Origin: Bacillus sp. FJAT-14578
Lineage (GTDB): Bacteria; Bacillota; Bacilli; Bacillales; Bacillaceae_H
Assembly (NCBI RefSeq): GCF_000504165.1
Contig: NZ_AYSE01000016.1
Span: forward strand, 1 to 55,119
Reading direction: 5' to 3'
Length of the DNA: 55,119 nucleotides
Each line of letters begins with the position of its first letter. Position 1 is the first letter of the stretch. Positions 28,432-35,457 of the stretch are shown here, in pieces. Below the pieces are notes generated by a model, which saw only the letters and a list, made by a program, of their open reading frames with translations, did not search any database and had not been told where the DNA came from. A program made the position numbers and the translations under genes.

Positions 28432-30051
28432 GTGAAGAAAATAGATAGAGACCTAATAAATCGACCTCTTCAACATGTGTGGAACGGGGCTGTGGTTTTA
28501 ACTTTGGCGGCTTTAATATCTAAAATATTAAGTGCCGGTTACCGTATCCCTTATCACTATATTGCTGGAGATATAGGATTTTATATTTATCAACAAATCT
28601 ACCCCTTCTATGGATTGGCTGTGTTATTCAGTACTTACGGATTTCCGGTCATTATTTCTAAATTAGTGGCAGAAGAGATAAGCCGTGGAAAAAAAGATGC
28701 GGTGGACCATATTATAAAAGTCTCTTTTCTGACATTATTCCTGTTTAATCTGCTGTTATTTTTGCTTCAATATATAGGTGCTGAACGAATTGCCGCCTTA
28801 ATGGGAGACCCGAAGCTTGCAAACCTTATTAGAGTTGTATCATTTGCCTTTTTGCTTACTCCGTTTATTGCTGTCTTGAGAGGATGTTATCAAGGTTTAA
28901 ATGATATGGTTCCTACCGCTGTTTCGCAAGTGGCAGAGCAAATAGTTAGAGTGGCAACCATCCTCATTTTCTCTTACTTGTTATTGAAAAATGGTTATGG
29001 GGTATATGAGGCGGGAGCGGGGGCCCTTTTTGGTTCTATTACAGGTGGTTTTGCCGCTCTTGCTATCTTACTTTTATTTTTTCTCAAAAATGGAGGAAAG
29101 CTTTGGCGTCGAAAGTCGATGAAAAAGGGAAGAGACTATACAAAAAAAATCATATCGACTCTTTTCGTTCAAGGAACGTTGGCTTGCGTCAGTGGGATGG
29201 GAATTTTATTCATTCAGTTTATTGACTCCTTTACATTATACAGCCAGCTTGTGGAAGGCGGATTGGATAAAGAGGCTGCCAAAACGATTAAAGGCATTTA
29301 TGATCGTGGATTGCCTCTTATCCAATTAGGGACGGTGGTAGGTACAGCATTTTCCCTTTCGCTCGTTCCTGTCATTTCTGCCGCTGTTTTAAAAAAAGAT
29401 GAGTGTGTCTTAAGAGAGAAAACGGAATTATCCATTCGCTTGTCATTCGTCATAGGGGCGGGAGCTGTGTTAGGGTTAATTGGGATTATGCAATCTGCCA
29501 ATATCCTGCTGTATGGAGATGCAGCAGGAACAGACATGTTAAGGGTCTTTTGCGTAACGATTCTCTTTACAACAATCACCGCCACTACAGCTGCCATTTT
29601 GCAAGGTATGGGGCATGCCAGAGCTTCTGCTCTAACCATGGTAATAGGAATGATGGTTAAGTGGGGATTGAATATATGGTTGATTCCCTTATGGGGGACA
29701 ACTGGGGCGGCGGTGTCTTCTGTTGCAAGCTTTGCTTTTGTAGCGGGTATAAACGGCTTCTACCTTTACAAAGAGCTGCGTTTTCCTGTTGTTCGAAGAA
29801 AAGTGCTCCAAGTAACCTGTAAAGCAGGATTAACGATGTTATTATTGTTGTTCGTGTACACACACACAATGCATTGGATGACCCCCGCTTCTTCTGGGCG
29901 AAGTCTTCAAACAGTGTGGGAGGCGTTAAGCGGTGTCGTGGTTGGAGGGATTATATATATATGGCTTATTTTGCGTAATGGCTTGTTTACGCATCAAGAG
30001 GTGTTAAATATTCCTTATGGGGATAAACTGTCTAAATGGATTAAGCCTTGA
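28432..30051 (+). CDS. yabM: MOP-superfamily flippase YabM (SpoVB/polysaccharide biosynthesis type)
   Basis: A 539-residue integral membrane protein with about 14 hydrophobic segments, of the PST/MurJ-SpoVB group of lipid-linked oligosaccharide flippases. Typical features include the N-terminal LTLAALISKILSAGYRIPY and a central RGCYQGLNDMVPTAVSQVAEQIVRV. Its B. subtilis ortholog has no firmly proven substrate; a role in envelope or spore glycan export is inference. The start is GTG 28432; GGAGGG lies 13 bases upstream, a loose fit, so the exact start is uncertain. yabN follows after 15 bp. Confidence 0.9.
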   Translation: MKKIDRDLINRPLQHVWNGAVVLTLAALISKILSAGYRIPYHYIAGDIGFYIYQQIYPFYGLAVLFSTYGFPVIISKLVAEEISRGKKDAVDHIIKVSFLTLFLFNLLLFLLQYIGAERIAALMGDPKLANLIRVVSFAFLLTPFIAVLRGCYQGLNDMVPTAVSQVAEQIVRVATILIFSYLLLKNGYGVYEAGAGALFGSITGGFAALAILLLFFLKNGGKLWRRKSMKKGRDYTKKIISTLFVQGTLACVSGMGILFIQFIDSFTLYSQLVEGGLDKEAAKTIKGIYDRGLPLIQLGTVVGTAFSLSLVPVISAAVLKKDECVLREKTELSIRLSFVIGAGAVLGLIGIMQSANILLYGDAAGTDMLRVFCVTILFTTITATTAAILQGMGHARASALTMVIGMMVKWGLNIWLIPLWGTTGAAVSSVASFAFVAGINGFYLYKELRFPVVRRKVLQVTCKAGLTMLLLLFVYTHTMHWMTPASSGRSLQTVWEALSGVVVGGIIYIWLILRNGLFTHQEVLNIPYGDKLSKWIKP

Positions 30052-30066
30052 ATGGAGGATAGCGGC

Positions 30067-31533
30067 ATGAAAAAAGAAATCAAAATTATTGGACTGGGTG
30101 CCGGTGATATAGAACAACTGACCATTGGGATGTGGAAAGAACTGAAAAACGCCCAGCATCTATTTTTAAGAACAAAAGAGCATCCGGTTATCGAAGATTT
30201 AATGAAAGAGGATATTTCATTTCTTTCTTTTGACTCGGTCTATGAAAAATGGGATACATTTGAAAAAGTATATGAGGAAATCGTGGAGGAACTGCTTAAA
30301 GCTGCGGATATAAAAGGTTCCATCGTTTACGCCGTCCCAGGTCATCCTCTCGTTGCAGAACGTGCTGTTCAACTTTTACTAGAAAAGGGTAAGGCGAGAG
30401 GAATCGATGTAACAGTAAAAGGTGGACAAAGCTTTTTAGATCCTATTTTTGCAGCTCTACATATTGATCCGATCGAAGGATTCCAGTTGCTGGACGGGAC
30501 AGCGTTGAAGAGAGAAGAATTACAGTTAACCAATCACGTGCTGATTGCTCAAGTCTATGATCAATTCACGGCATCTGACGTAAAACTGACTTTGATGGAA
30601 GAACTGCCTGATGATTATGAGGTATACATTGTAACAGCGGCAGGAAGCAGCGGGGAAGAAATCAAAAAAGTGAAATTGTATGAGCTGGATCATCAAGTGA
30701 CCCTCAATAATTTAACGACTGTCTATGTACCGCCGGTGAAACAACCCGAAACGCTTTATCACCAGTTTGAGACGCTCCGTGAAATCATTGCGACTTTAAG
30801 AGGGCCGAATGGATGTCCGTGGGATCGGAAACAAACCCATGAATCGTTAAAACCTTACTTGATCGAGGAAGCCTACGAACTGATTGAAGCCATTGATGAA
30901 CAAGATGACGATCATATGATAGAAGAACTTGGAGATGTTTTACTTCAAATTATGCTCCATGCTCAAATCGGCGAAGACGAAGGCATGTTTACCATTTCTG
31001 ATGTCATTCGTATCCTTTCTGAAAAAATGGTTCGTCGCCATCCCCATGTATTTGGAGACGTGAAAGCAGAGGATGCTGAACAAGTTGTAGCCAATTGGAA
31101 TGAAATCAAAAAATCAGAAAAGGGAAAACAAGAGACTTCCTTGATGGAAAGCGTGAATAAACAGGCTACTAGTCTGATGAAAGCCTATCAGTATCAAAAA
31201 GCTGCTGCCAAAGTGGGATTCGATTGGGATGCGGTAGAACCGATGTGGGAAAAGGTTGATGAAGAAATTAAGGAATTTCAAGCAGAAGTAAAAAGTGCCC
31301 ATGATAAAACAGAAGCGATGAGCAAGGAGTTTGGAGATATTTTATTTGCATTGGTGAACGTGGCTAGATTTTATAAAATTGATCCAGAAGTAGCTTTGGC
31401 AGGGACGAATCATAAATTTTCGAGACGTTTTCAGTATATTGAAAAACGGGTAAAAGACTTGAACCGTCCTTTTTCGTCATTTACCCTTGAAGAGCTCGAT
31501 CAATTTTGGAATGAAGCAAAAAAAAGTGAATGA
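30067..31533 (+). CDS. yabN: YabN: tetrapyrrole methylase domain fused to MazG NTP pyrophosphohydrolase
   Basis: A 488-residue fusion. Residues about 5-225 form a SAM-dependent tetrapyrrole (corrin/porphyrin) methylase fold (IIGLGAGDIEQLT, VYAVPGHPLVAER). Residues about 245-485 are a MazG all-alpha NTP pyrophosphohydrolase with the metal site EEAYELIEA ... EELGDVLLQ and a second MazG half near the end. MazG cleaves NTPs to NMP + PPi and may clean non-canonical nucleotides; the substrate of the methylase half is unknown. The start ATG 30067 follows TGGAGGA; ATG 30052 lies before it. rqcP overlaps its end by a few bases at the ORF level. Confidence 0.95.
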   Translation: MKKEIKIIGLGAGDIEQLTIGMWKELKNAQHLFLRTKEHPVIEDLMKEDISFLSFDSVYEKWDTFEKVYEEIVEELLKAADIKGSIVYAVPGHPLVAERAVQLLLEKGKARGIDVTVKGGQSFLDPIFAALHIDPIEGFQLLDGTALKREELQLTNHVLIAQVYDQFTASDVKLTLMEELPDDYEVYIVTAAGSSGEEIKKVKLYELDHQVTLNNLTTVYVPPVKQPETLYHQFETLREIIATLRGPNGCPWDRKQTHESLKPYLIEEAYELIEAIDEQDDDHMIEELGDVLLQIMLHAQIGEDEGMFTISDVIRILSEKMVRRHPHVFGDVKAEDAEQVVANWNEIKKSEKGKQETSLMESVNKQATSLMKAYQYQKAAAKVGFDWDAVEPMWEKVDEEIKEFQAEVKSAHDKTEAMSKEFGDILFALVNVARFYKIDPEVALAGTNHKFSRRFQYIEKRVKDLNRPFSSFTLEELDQFWNEAKKSE

Positions 31534-31556
31534 TAACAGAGGGAGAGTGCTGGAAG

Positions 31557-31823
31557 ATGATGAGATTAGATAAATTTTTGAAGGTTTCCCGTTTAATCAA
31601 AAGGCGTACTTTAGCAAAAGAAGTGGCCGATCAAGGGCGTATCAGCATTAATGGAACGGTAGCCAAGGCAAGTACGAATGTAAAGGAAGGTGATGAATTG
31701 ACGGTTCGGTTTGGTACGAAAGTCGTGACGATTCGGGTGGAAACGTTACAACAAACGGCTAAAAAAGAGGAAGCAGGCAACTTATATACAGTAATAAAAG
31801 AAGAAAAGATACTAAGCGAATAA
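31557..31823 (+). CDS. rqcP: RqcP (YabO), S4-domain ribosome quality control factor
   Basis: An 88-residue S4 RNA-binding protein of the Hsp15 type. In B. subtilis RqcP joins RqcH on stalled 50S subunits, stabilising the P-site tRNA during poly-alanine tailing of nascent chains. The S4 motif MRLDKFLKVSRLIKRRTLAKEVADQGRI is nearly identical to that ortholog. Two adjacent ATGs (31557 and 31560) are possible; 31557 is placed at the better distance from GGGAGAG (31541-31547). Frames further upstream lack a site. Confidence 0.94.
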   Translation: MMRLDKFLKVSRLIKRRTLAKEVADQGRISINGTVAKASTNVKEGDELTVRFGTKVVTIRVETLQQTAKKEEAGNLYTVIKEEKILSE

Positions 31824-31888
31824 GAGTATGATCAGGCAACTGGGCTTGTTCTAAAACATTTTTCATCCTCATATGTTTAAACAAAAGA

Positions 31889-31940
31889 ATGTGAGAACGG
31901 GAGGCGCTGACGAATAGGAGTGTCGGAGTTCTCATTTACG
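31889..31940 (+). other. structured leader between rqcP and yabP
   Basis: An outer stem (AAT G GAGAAC / GTTCTC ATT, one bulge) and an inner CTGAC / GTCGG stem form a hairpin of about 50 bases just before yabP. It has no U-run, so it looks like an mRNA leader structure rather than a terminator. The role is unknown. Confidence 0.4.
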
Positions 31941-31956
31941 GAGATGGGGGATGAAA

Positions 31957-32262
31957 ATGAATCAATATTATGATGTGAACAATACTGGCAAAGATCATAC
32001 TCCAAATCATGATGTCATCATGAAAGGCAGAAGGCTCCTTGATATTACAGGGGTTAAACAAGTGGAGAGTTTTGACAATGAAGAGTTCTTGTTAGAAACC
32101 GTTATGGGTTTTTTATCAATTAGAGGACAAAATCTCCAGATGAAAAATTTAGACGTTGATAAAGGGGTCGTATCGATAAAAGGAAAAGTTTTTGATATCC
32201 TTTATCTAGATGAAAATCAATCGGAGAAAGCTAAAGGGTTTTTTAGCAAGTTGTTCCGATGA
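31957..32262 (+). CDS. yabP: spore protein YabP
   Basis: A 101-residue protein of the YabP family, required with YabQ for proper sporulation in B. subtilis, where the pair is expressed in the mother cell under sigma-E. The family core DITGVKQVESFDNEEFLLETVMGFLSIRGQNLQMKNLDVDKG is fully conserved; this is a small beta-rich domain related to YqfC. The start ATG 31957 gives the B. subtilis-like MNQYYD opening and lies six bases after GGGGG; ATG 31951 abuts that site. It overlaps yabQ by 4 bp (ATGA). Confidence 0.94.
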   Translation: MNQYYDVNNTGKDHTPNHDVIMKGRRLLDITGVKQVESFDNEEFLLETVMGFLSIRGQNLQMKNLDVDKGVVSIKGKVFDILYLDENQSEKAKGFFSKLFR

Positions 32263-32882
32263 CGTTAACGACTCAATTTTATACCATTCTTTCTATGATT
32301 GGGATGGGCAGTTATTTAGGTGCTGCCCTTGATACGTATCAATTTTTTTTAAACCGGCCCAAACGAGCTGGTTGGATTGTTTTTATGAATGACCTGCTAT
32401 TTTGGGTTATCCAGGCCTTATTGTTTTTTTACGTCTTATTCTATGTGAATGAGGGAGAATTACGCTTATATGCTTTTTTAGCTATTTTATGTGGTTTTGC
32501 CGCTTATCAAAGTTTATTTAAACACCTTTATATGCGCTTGCTGAAGATGACAGTTCATATGGTTATTCAGACATATCGCCTTGTGGTTAGATTGATTCAG
32601 GTGTTTGTTGTGAAACCTGCCTTGTTTCTTTTTCATCTTTTAATCATGACGCTGTTGTTCTTTTGGAAGGGCTGTTTAGCTGTGCTGAAAATCAGCTGGA
32701 AAATAATATGGATTCCCATTCGATGGATTGGACAACTTCTATGGCGAATGGTGCCTAAAAATGTAAAGTCTTTTTTGCATGCTTCTTTCAAGCATATAGA
32801 AGGATTTTATAAAAAAATCAAGAATACGAAACAGAGGATAAAATCGTGGATTGATTATTTTAAGAAGAAGGAGGATGAGTAG
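32259..32882 (+). CDS. yabQ: spore cortex protein YabQ
   Basis: A 207-residue membrane protein with an N-terminal group of about four to five hydrophobic helices (residues 5-95), a further hydrophobic stretch near 105-140, and a very basic C-terminal tail (KKIKNTKQRIKSWIDYFKKKEDE). B. subtilis YabQ sits in the outer forespore membrane and is needed for cortex formation. The start overlaps the yabP stop (ATGA), so the two are translationally coupled. divIC follows 2 bp after its stop. Confidence 0.94.
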   Translation: MTLTTQFYTILSMIGMGSYLGAALDTYQFFLNRPKRAGWIVFMNDLLFWVIQALLFFYVLFYVNEGELRLYAFLAILCGFAAYQSLFKHLYMRLLKMTVHMVIQTYRLVVRLIQVFVVKPALFLFHLLIMTLLFFWKGCLAVLKISWKIIWIPIRWIGQLLWRMVPKNVKSFLHASFKHIEGFYKKIKNTKQRIKSWIDYFKKKEDE

Positions 32883-32884
32883 TC

Positions 32885-33268
32885 ATGAGTGCCGTACCAA
32901 AAAAGAACGTAACACAGTTGAATACAGAATATGTTTCCCATCAGCAAAACATGCAGGAAAATTCAAATCGGAAACGTATAGGACTCATTAGACGATTGAC
33001 GGTTTTTGGCATTTTGGTTGCGTTGGTTTCAATCATGATGGTTTCTACTCTGATCTCTCAAGCTTCAGCCATATCCGATAAGGATAAGGAAAAAGCGCAA
33101 TTAACGGAGCAATTGTCGCAGCTTAAGCAAAGAGAAAAAGATTTAGAGGAAGAAGTTGTGAAACTGAATGATGAGGAATACATTAAAAAAATTGCCAGAA
33201 GAGATTATTTCCTATCAGAAGAGGGCGAAATTATCTTCAATGTGCAAGAGGGGTCTTCATCTAATTGA
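32885..33268 (+). CDS. divIC: cell division protein DivIC (FtsB-type)
   Basis: A 127-residue bitopic membrane protein of the divisome that works with FtsL and DivIB and helps activate septal peptidoglycan synthesis. A cytoplasmic N-terminus (about 1-34) ends in RKRIGLIRRL, one transmembrane helix follows (about 37-58), then an extracellular coiled coil (about 62-105). The final EEYIKKIARRDYFLSEEGEIIF is typical of the family. Start ATG 32885 after AAGGAGG. A sigma-A promoter for yabR overlaps its stop. Confidence 0.96.
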   Translation: MSAVPKKNVTQLNTEYVSHQQNMQENSNRKRIGLIRRLTVFGILVALVSIMMVSTLISQASAISDKDKEKAQLTEQLSQLKQREKDLEEEVVKLNDEEYIKKIARRDYFLSEEGEIIFNVQEGSSSN

Positions 33269-33294
33269 CAGTGTAAATTTGCTTTAGGTATAAT
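33265..33294 (+). promoter_or_regulatory. sigma-A promoter of yabR
   Basis: TTGACA (33265-33270), 18 bp, TATAAT (33289-33294). The -35 includes the divIC stop codon. Confidence 0.75.
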
Positions 33295-33341
33295 TATAAT
33301 AAATTGTTTTTTTATATTTTTTAAGGAGGAGCATTTTTTTT

Positions 33342-33854
33342 ATGTCAATTGAAGTAGGCAGCAAGTTACAGGGAAAGGTAACAGGCATTACTAATTTCGG
33401 AGCGTTTGTGGAACTGCCGGAAGGATCAACAGGTTTAGTTCACATTAGTGAAGTTGCGGATAACTATGTAAAAGACATTAATGATCATCTAAAAGTAGGT
33501 GACCAAGTAGAGGTTAAGGTCATTAACGTAGAGAAAGACGGCAAGATTGGTCTTTCGATTAAGAAGGCAAAAGAACAACCTCAACAAAGCCGTGAAGGAT
33601 ACCAAAATCGTGAAGGCCGTCCGGCATACCAAAATCGCGAAGGCCGTCCGGCATATCAAGGACGCGAAGGATACCGTCCGAATCCAAACCGCAATCGAAA
33701 TGATCGTAACCGAAACCATGATCGTGATCGTGGTGGAAAAGAAAATTTCGAACAAAAAATGGCACGCTTCTTAAAAGACAGCGAAGATCGCTTATCTTCC
33801 CTGAAGCGTCACACTGAGTCTAAACGAGGTGGACGTGGAGCAAAACGAGGCTAA
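33342..33854 (+). CDS. yabR: S1-domain RNA-binding protein YabR with expanded Arg-rich tail
   Basis: A 170-residue protein. Residues 1-72 are an S1 domain (VGSKLQGKVTGITNFGAFVELPEGSTGLVHISEVA) of the general stress protein 13 type. The rest is low-complexity: three 9-residue repeats around YQNREGRPA (residues about 87-113), then an Arg/Asn/Asp-rich stretch and a basic C-terminus. B. subtilis YabR is only about 128 residues, so the tail has grown here. The tail resembles RNA-binding disordered regions; its function is inference. Start ATG 33342 after AAGGAGGAG. An intrinsic terminator follows. Confidence 0.94.
   Translation: MSIEVGSKLQGKVTGITNFGAFVELPEGSTGLVHISEVADNYVKDINDHLKVGDQVEVKVINVEKDGKIGLSIKKAKEQPQQSREGYQNREGRPAYQNREGRPAYQGREGYRPNPNRNRNDRNRNHDRDRGGKENFEQKMARFLKDSEDRLSSLKRHTESKRGGRGAKRG
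33600..33680 (+). repeat. three 27-bp in-frame repeats in yabR
   Basis: Units at 33600-33626 and 33627-33653 differ at one base; a third, diverged unit is at 33654-33680. Each encodes nine residues (YQNREGRPA type), so copy-number change keeps the frame. Confidence 0.9.
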
Positions 33855-33895
33855 CTTGTTGCTTATTTTAGATAAATAATGACGAGTCCGATGAA

Positions 33896-33930
33896 GACAC
33901 CCTTAATTAACTTAAGGGTGTTTTTATTAT
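33896..33930 (+). terminator. terminator after yabR
   Basis: ACACCCTTAA and its complement TTAAGGGTGT pair around a short A/T loop and are followed by TTTTTATT. Confidence 0.9.
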
Positions 33931-33955
33931 GGAGTTTATAAGAAGAATTATTTAA

Positions 33956-33980
33956 GTTTAGATTGAAATGAGACGGGTAT
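33956..33980 (+). promoter_or_regulatory. sigma-B-type promoter of the YflT/DUF2382 gene
   Basis: GTTTAG (33956-33961), 13 bp, GGGTAT (33975-33980): 11 of 12 positions of the sigma-B consensus GTTTAA-N12/15-GGGTAT. Confidence 0.75.
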
Positions 33981-34046
33981 TGTTAGTACATAGCTTAATT
34001 ATATAGTGATTGAAAAATGATTAAATCTTTTAGGAGGTTATTTATT

Positions 34047-34904
34047 ATGACAAAGCAAGTAGTGGGAACTTACAATTCTGAAAATTCTGTTATTAAGGCT
34101 ATTCAAGAGTTGAAATCAAAAGGCTATGATTATAATGATATGTCTATTATCACTAATAATCAAGAAAACCGCCATTTTTTAGAATATAGAACAGAGGCGG
34201 CCGTTCATGATATGTCGAAGGATATGTCGTTAACTGAAAAGATAAAGAGTGCATTTAATGATGGCGAGTCTGATAATCTGGAGAAGAAATTAGTGGATAT
34301 AGGAGTTTCGAAGAATGAGGCAACTTCCTATGCCTCTGATGTCAATGAGGGGAAAATTTTATTAATAGTAGATTCCGTAAATGATATTGGGTATAAGCAA
34401 AGGGATGAAAGCTTAGCGGGTACAACGGAAGTTGATAATGGTGGTGTTTACTCTTCTGCTGGAGAGACATTCTCTTTAGATAATCGTGATCGATTGAAGG
34501 ATGAAAGCGACGAGGAAAAAGCCATTCACTTGAGAGAGGAGCAACTGAAGGTAGACAAGGAAGAAGTCAAAACAGGTGAAGTGAAGATTAAAAAAGAAGT
34601 TGTTGAAGAACAAGAAAAGCTTAATATTCCAGTGAAGCATGAGGAGGTTTACGTAGAACGCCGCTCTGTATCTCAGGAAGGGACAGAGGCGAATCCGATT
34701 GAGAACGATGAAACCATTAGAGTTCCCGTATACGAAGAACAAGTAGAAGTTACGAAAAAACCTGTCGTCACTGATGAAATCATAATTGGAAAACGTACAG
34801 TTGAGGAAACTCAACAAGTCGTGGATACTGTTAAGAAGGAAAAAGCACATATTGAGCAAGATGGGAATCCCCTTGTTGAAGGAAATCATAAACTGAAAGA
34901 CTAA
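34047..34904 (+). CDS. stress protein with YflT-type N-terminal and DUF2382 domains (YsnF-like)
   Basis: A 285-residue protein with two parts. Residues about 3-110 resemble the YflT / general stress protein 17M domain (VVGTYNSENSVIKAIQELKSKGYDYNDMSIIT). Residues about 158-275 are a DUF2382 domain (LREEQLKVDKEEVKTGEVKIKKEVVEE ... PVKHEEVYVERR), as in B. subtilis YsnF and photosynthetic reaction-centre-related PRC proteins. It is very rich in Glu and Lys. The biochemical role is unknown; stress function is inferred from homologs and from a near-consensus sigma-B promoter 67 bp upstream. ATG 34047 follows TAGGAGGT; the in-frame ATG 34017 precedes that site. The B. subtilis locus has no such gene between yabR and the tRNAs, so this is an insertion or relocation. 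Confidence 0.88.
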   Translation: MTKQVVGTYNSENSVIKAIQELKSKGYDYNDMSIITNNQENRHFLEYRTEAAVHDMSKDMSLTEKIKSAFNDGESDNLEKKLVDIGVSKNEATSYASDVNEGKILLIVDSVNDIGYKQRDESLAGTTEVDNGGVYSSAGETFSLDNRDRLKDESDEEKAIHLREEQLKVDKEEVKTGEVKIKKEVVEEQEKLNIPVKHEEVYVERRSVSQEGTEANPIENDETIRVPVYEEQVEVTKKPVVTDEIIIGKRTVEETQQVVDTVKKEKAHIEQDGNPLVEGNHKLKD

Positions 34905-34951
34905 AGCATTTCTTTGTATGGTGTAAACTTTTCGAAGATTTATATCACCAT

Positions 34952-34988
34952 AAAAAAACGGCACTGCTTTTAGCAGTGCCGTTTTTTT
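34952..34988. terminator. bidirectional terminator between the DUF2382 gene and tRNA-Glu
   Basis: A 17-bp stem (AAAAAAACGGCACTGCT and its complement) with a short T-rich loop; A-run and T-run on either side. It serves both the plus-strand gene and the minus-strand tRNA genes and ends two bases from the tRNA-Glu 3' end. Confidence 0.92.
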
Positions 34989-34989
34989 A

Positions 34990-35061
34990 TGACCCGTACG
35001 GGATTCGAACCCGTGTTACCGCCGTGAAAGGGCGGTGTCTTAACCGCTTGACCAACGGGCC
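34990..35061 (-). tRNA. trnE: tRNA-Glu (TTC)
   Basis: 72 bases fold into a standard cloverleaf: acceptor GGCCCGT / ACGGGTC (one G-U), a T-loop TTCGAAT and an anticodon stem around CTTTCAC giving anticodon TTC. Discriminator A; the 3' CCA is not encoded. It lies 10 bases downstream of tRNA-Met on the same strand, matching the trnSL Met-Glu pair before spoIIE in B. subtilis. Confidence 0.95.
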
Positions 35062-35071
35062 ATATTAAAAG

Positions 35072-35145
35072 TAGCGGCGGAGGGGATCGAACCCCCGACC
35101 TCACGGGTATGAACCGTACGCTCTAGCCAGCTGAGCTACACCGCC
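35072..35145 (-). tRNA. trnM: tRNA-Met (CAT)
   Basis: 74 bases with acceptor GGCGGTG / CGCCGCT, T-loop TTCGATC and anticodon loop GTTCATA C giving CAT. The first acceptor pair is G-U, and the sequence has the elongator pattern rather than the initiator's three G-C pairs in the anticodon stem (here ACGG/CCGT). Only AC of ACCA is encoded. It is transcribed first, before tRNA-Glu. Confidence 0.93.
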
Positions 35146-35174
35146 ATGTTTTTTCTCTCTAAGAGACAATTAAT

Positions 35175-35203
35175 ATAATATCGTTTTTAATTTAAAAAGT
35201 CAA
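35175..35203 (-). promoter_or_regulatory. sigma-A promoter of the tRNA-Met/Glu genes
   Basis: On the minus strand TTGACT (35198-35203), 17 bp, TATTAT (35175-35180), about 30 bp before the tRNA-Met 5' end. Confidence 0.8.
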
Positions 35204-35357
35204 CATATTTTTTTAAAAAATAGAAACGATAAAAATGGACCTGCATGTTCGAATGAGACAAAAGCTTCTCCACTTTTCCGACATATTTCATTGTTCAAAC
35301 GTCATTATACACCGATAACCTCACATTTTGTATGGTTTTTGCAGGAAGAACAGAAAA

Positions 35358-35399
35358 TAGTCGAACAATTCTTTGATAATCATTCGTCTTTTGACAAAA
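35358..35399 (+). promoter_or_regulatory. Spo0A boxes at the spoIIE promoter
   Basis: AGTCGAA at 35359-35365 (6 of 7 match to TGTCGAA) and TTTTGACAAA around 35389-35398, an inverted 0A box (TTYGACAAA) overlapping the -35. This is the layout of Spo0A-activated sigma-A promoters. Confidence 0.6.
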
Positions 35400-35423
35400 A
35401 ATGAAAATTATTTTCTATATAAT
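35391..35423 (+). promoter_or_regulatory. spoIIE promoter with 21-bp spacer
   Basis: TTGACA (35391-35396) and TATAAT (35418-35423) are both perfect but 21 bp apart. B. subtilis spoIIE and spoIIG have the same over-long spacing, which makes sigma-A polymerase dependent on Spo0A~P. Confidence 0.85.
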
Positions 35424-35457
35424 TACAAATAAGTATCTTTATTCGGGTGGTGAGGAC

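Noticed and set aside
33489..33774. Overlapping frames on both strands in yabR
   Set aside because: The 27-bp repeats have no stop codon in several frames, so these are shadows of the repeat.
34476..34964. 162-codon minus-strand frame opposite the DUF2382 gene
   Set aside because: It is antisense to Glu/Lys-rich coding sequence, which yields Phe/Leu-rich shadows, and it starts inside the bidirectional terminator.
35401..35457. Longer spoIIE start at 35401
   Set aside because: This ATG lies between the -35 and -10 of the spoIIE promoter and has no ribosome site; the B. subtilis-like start is 35458.
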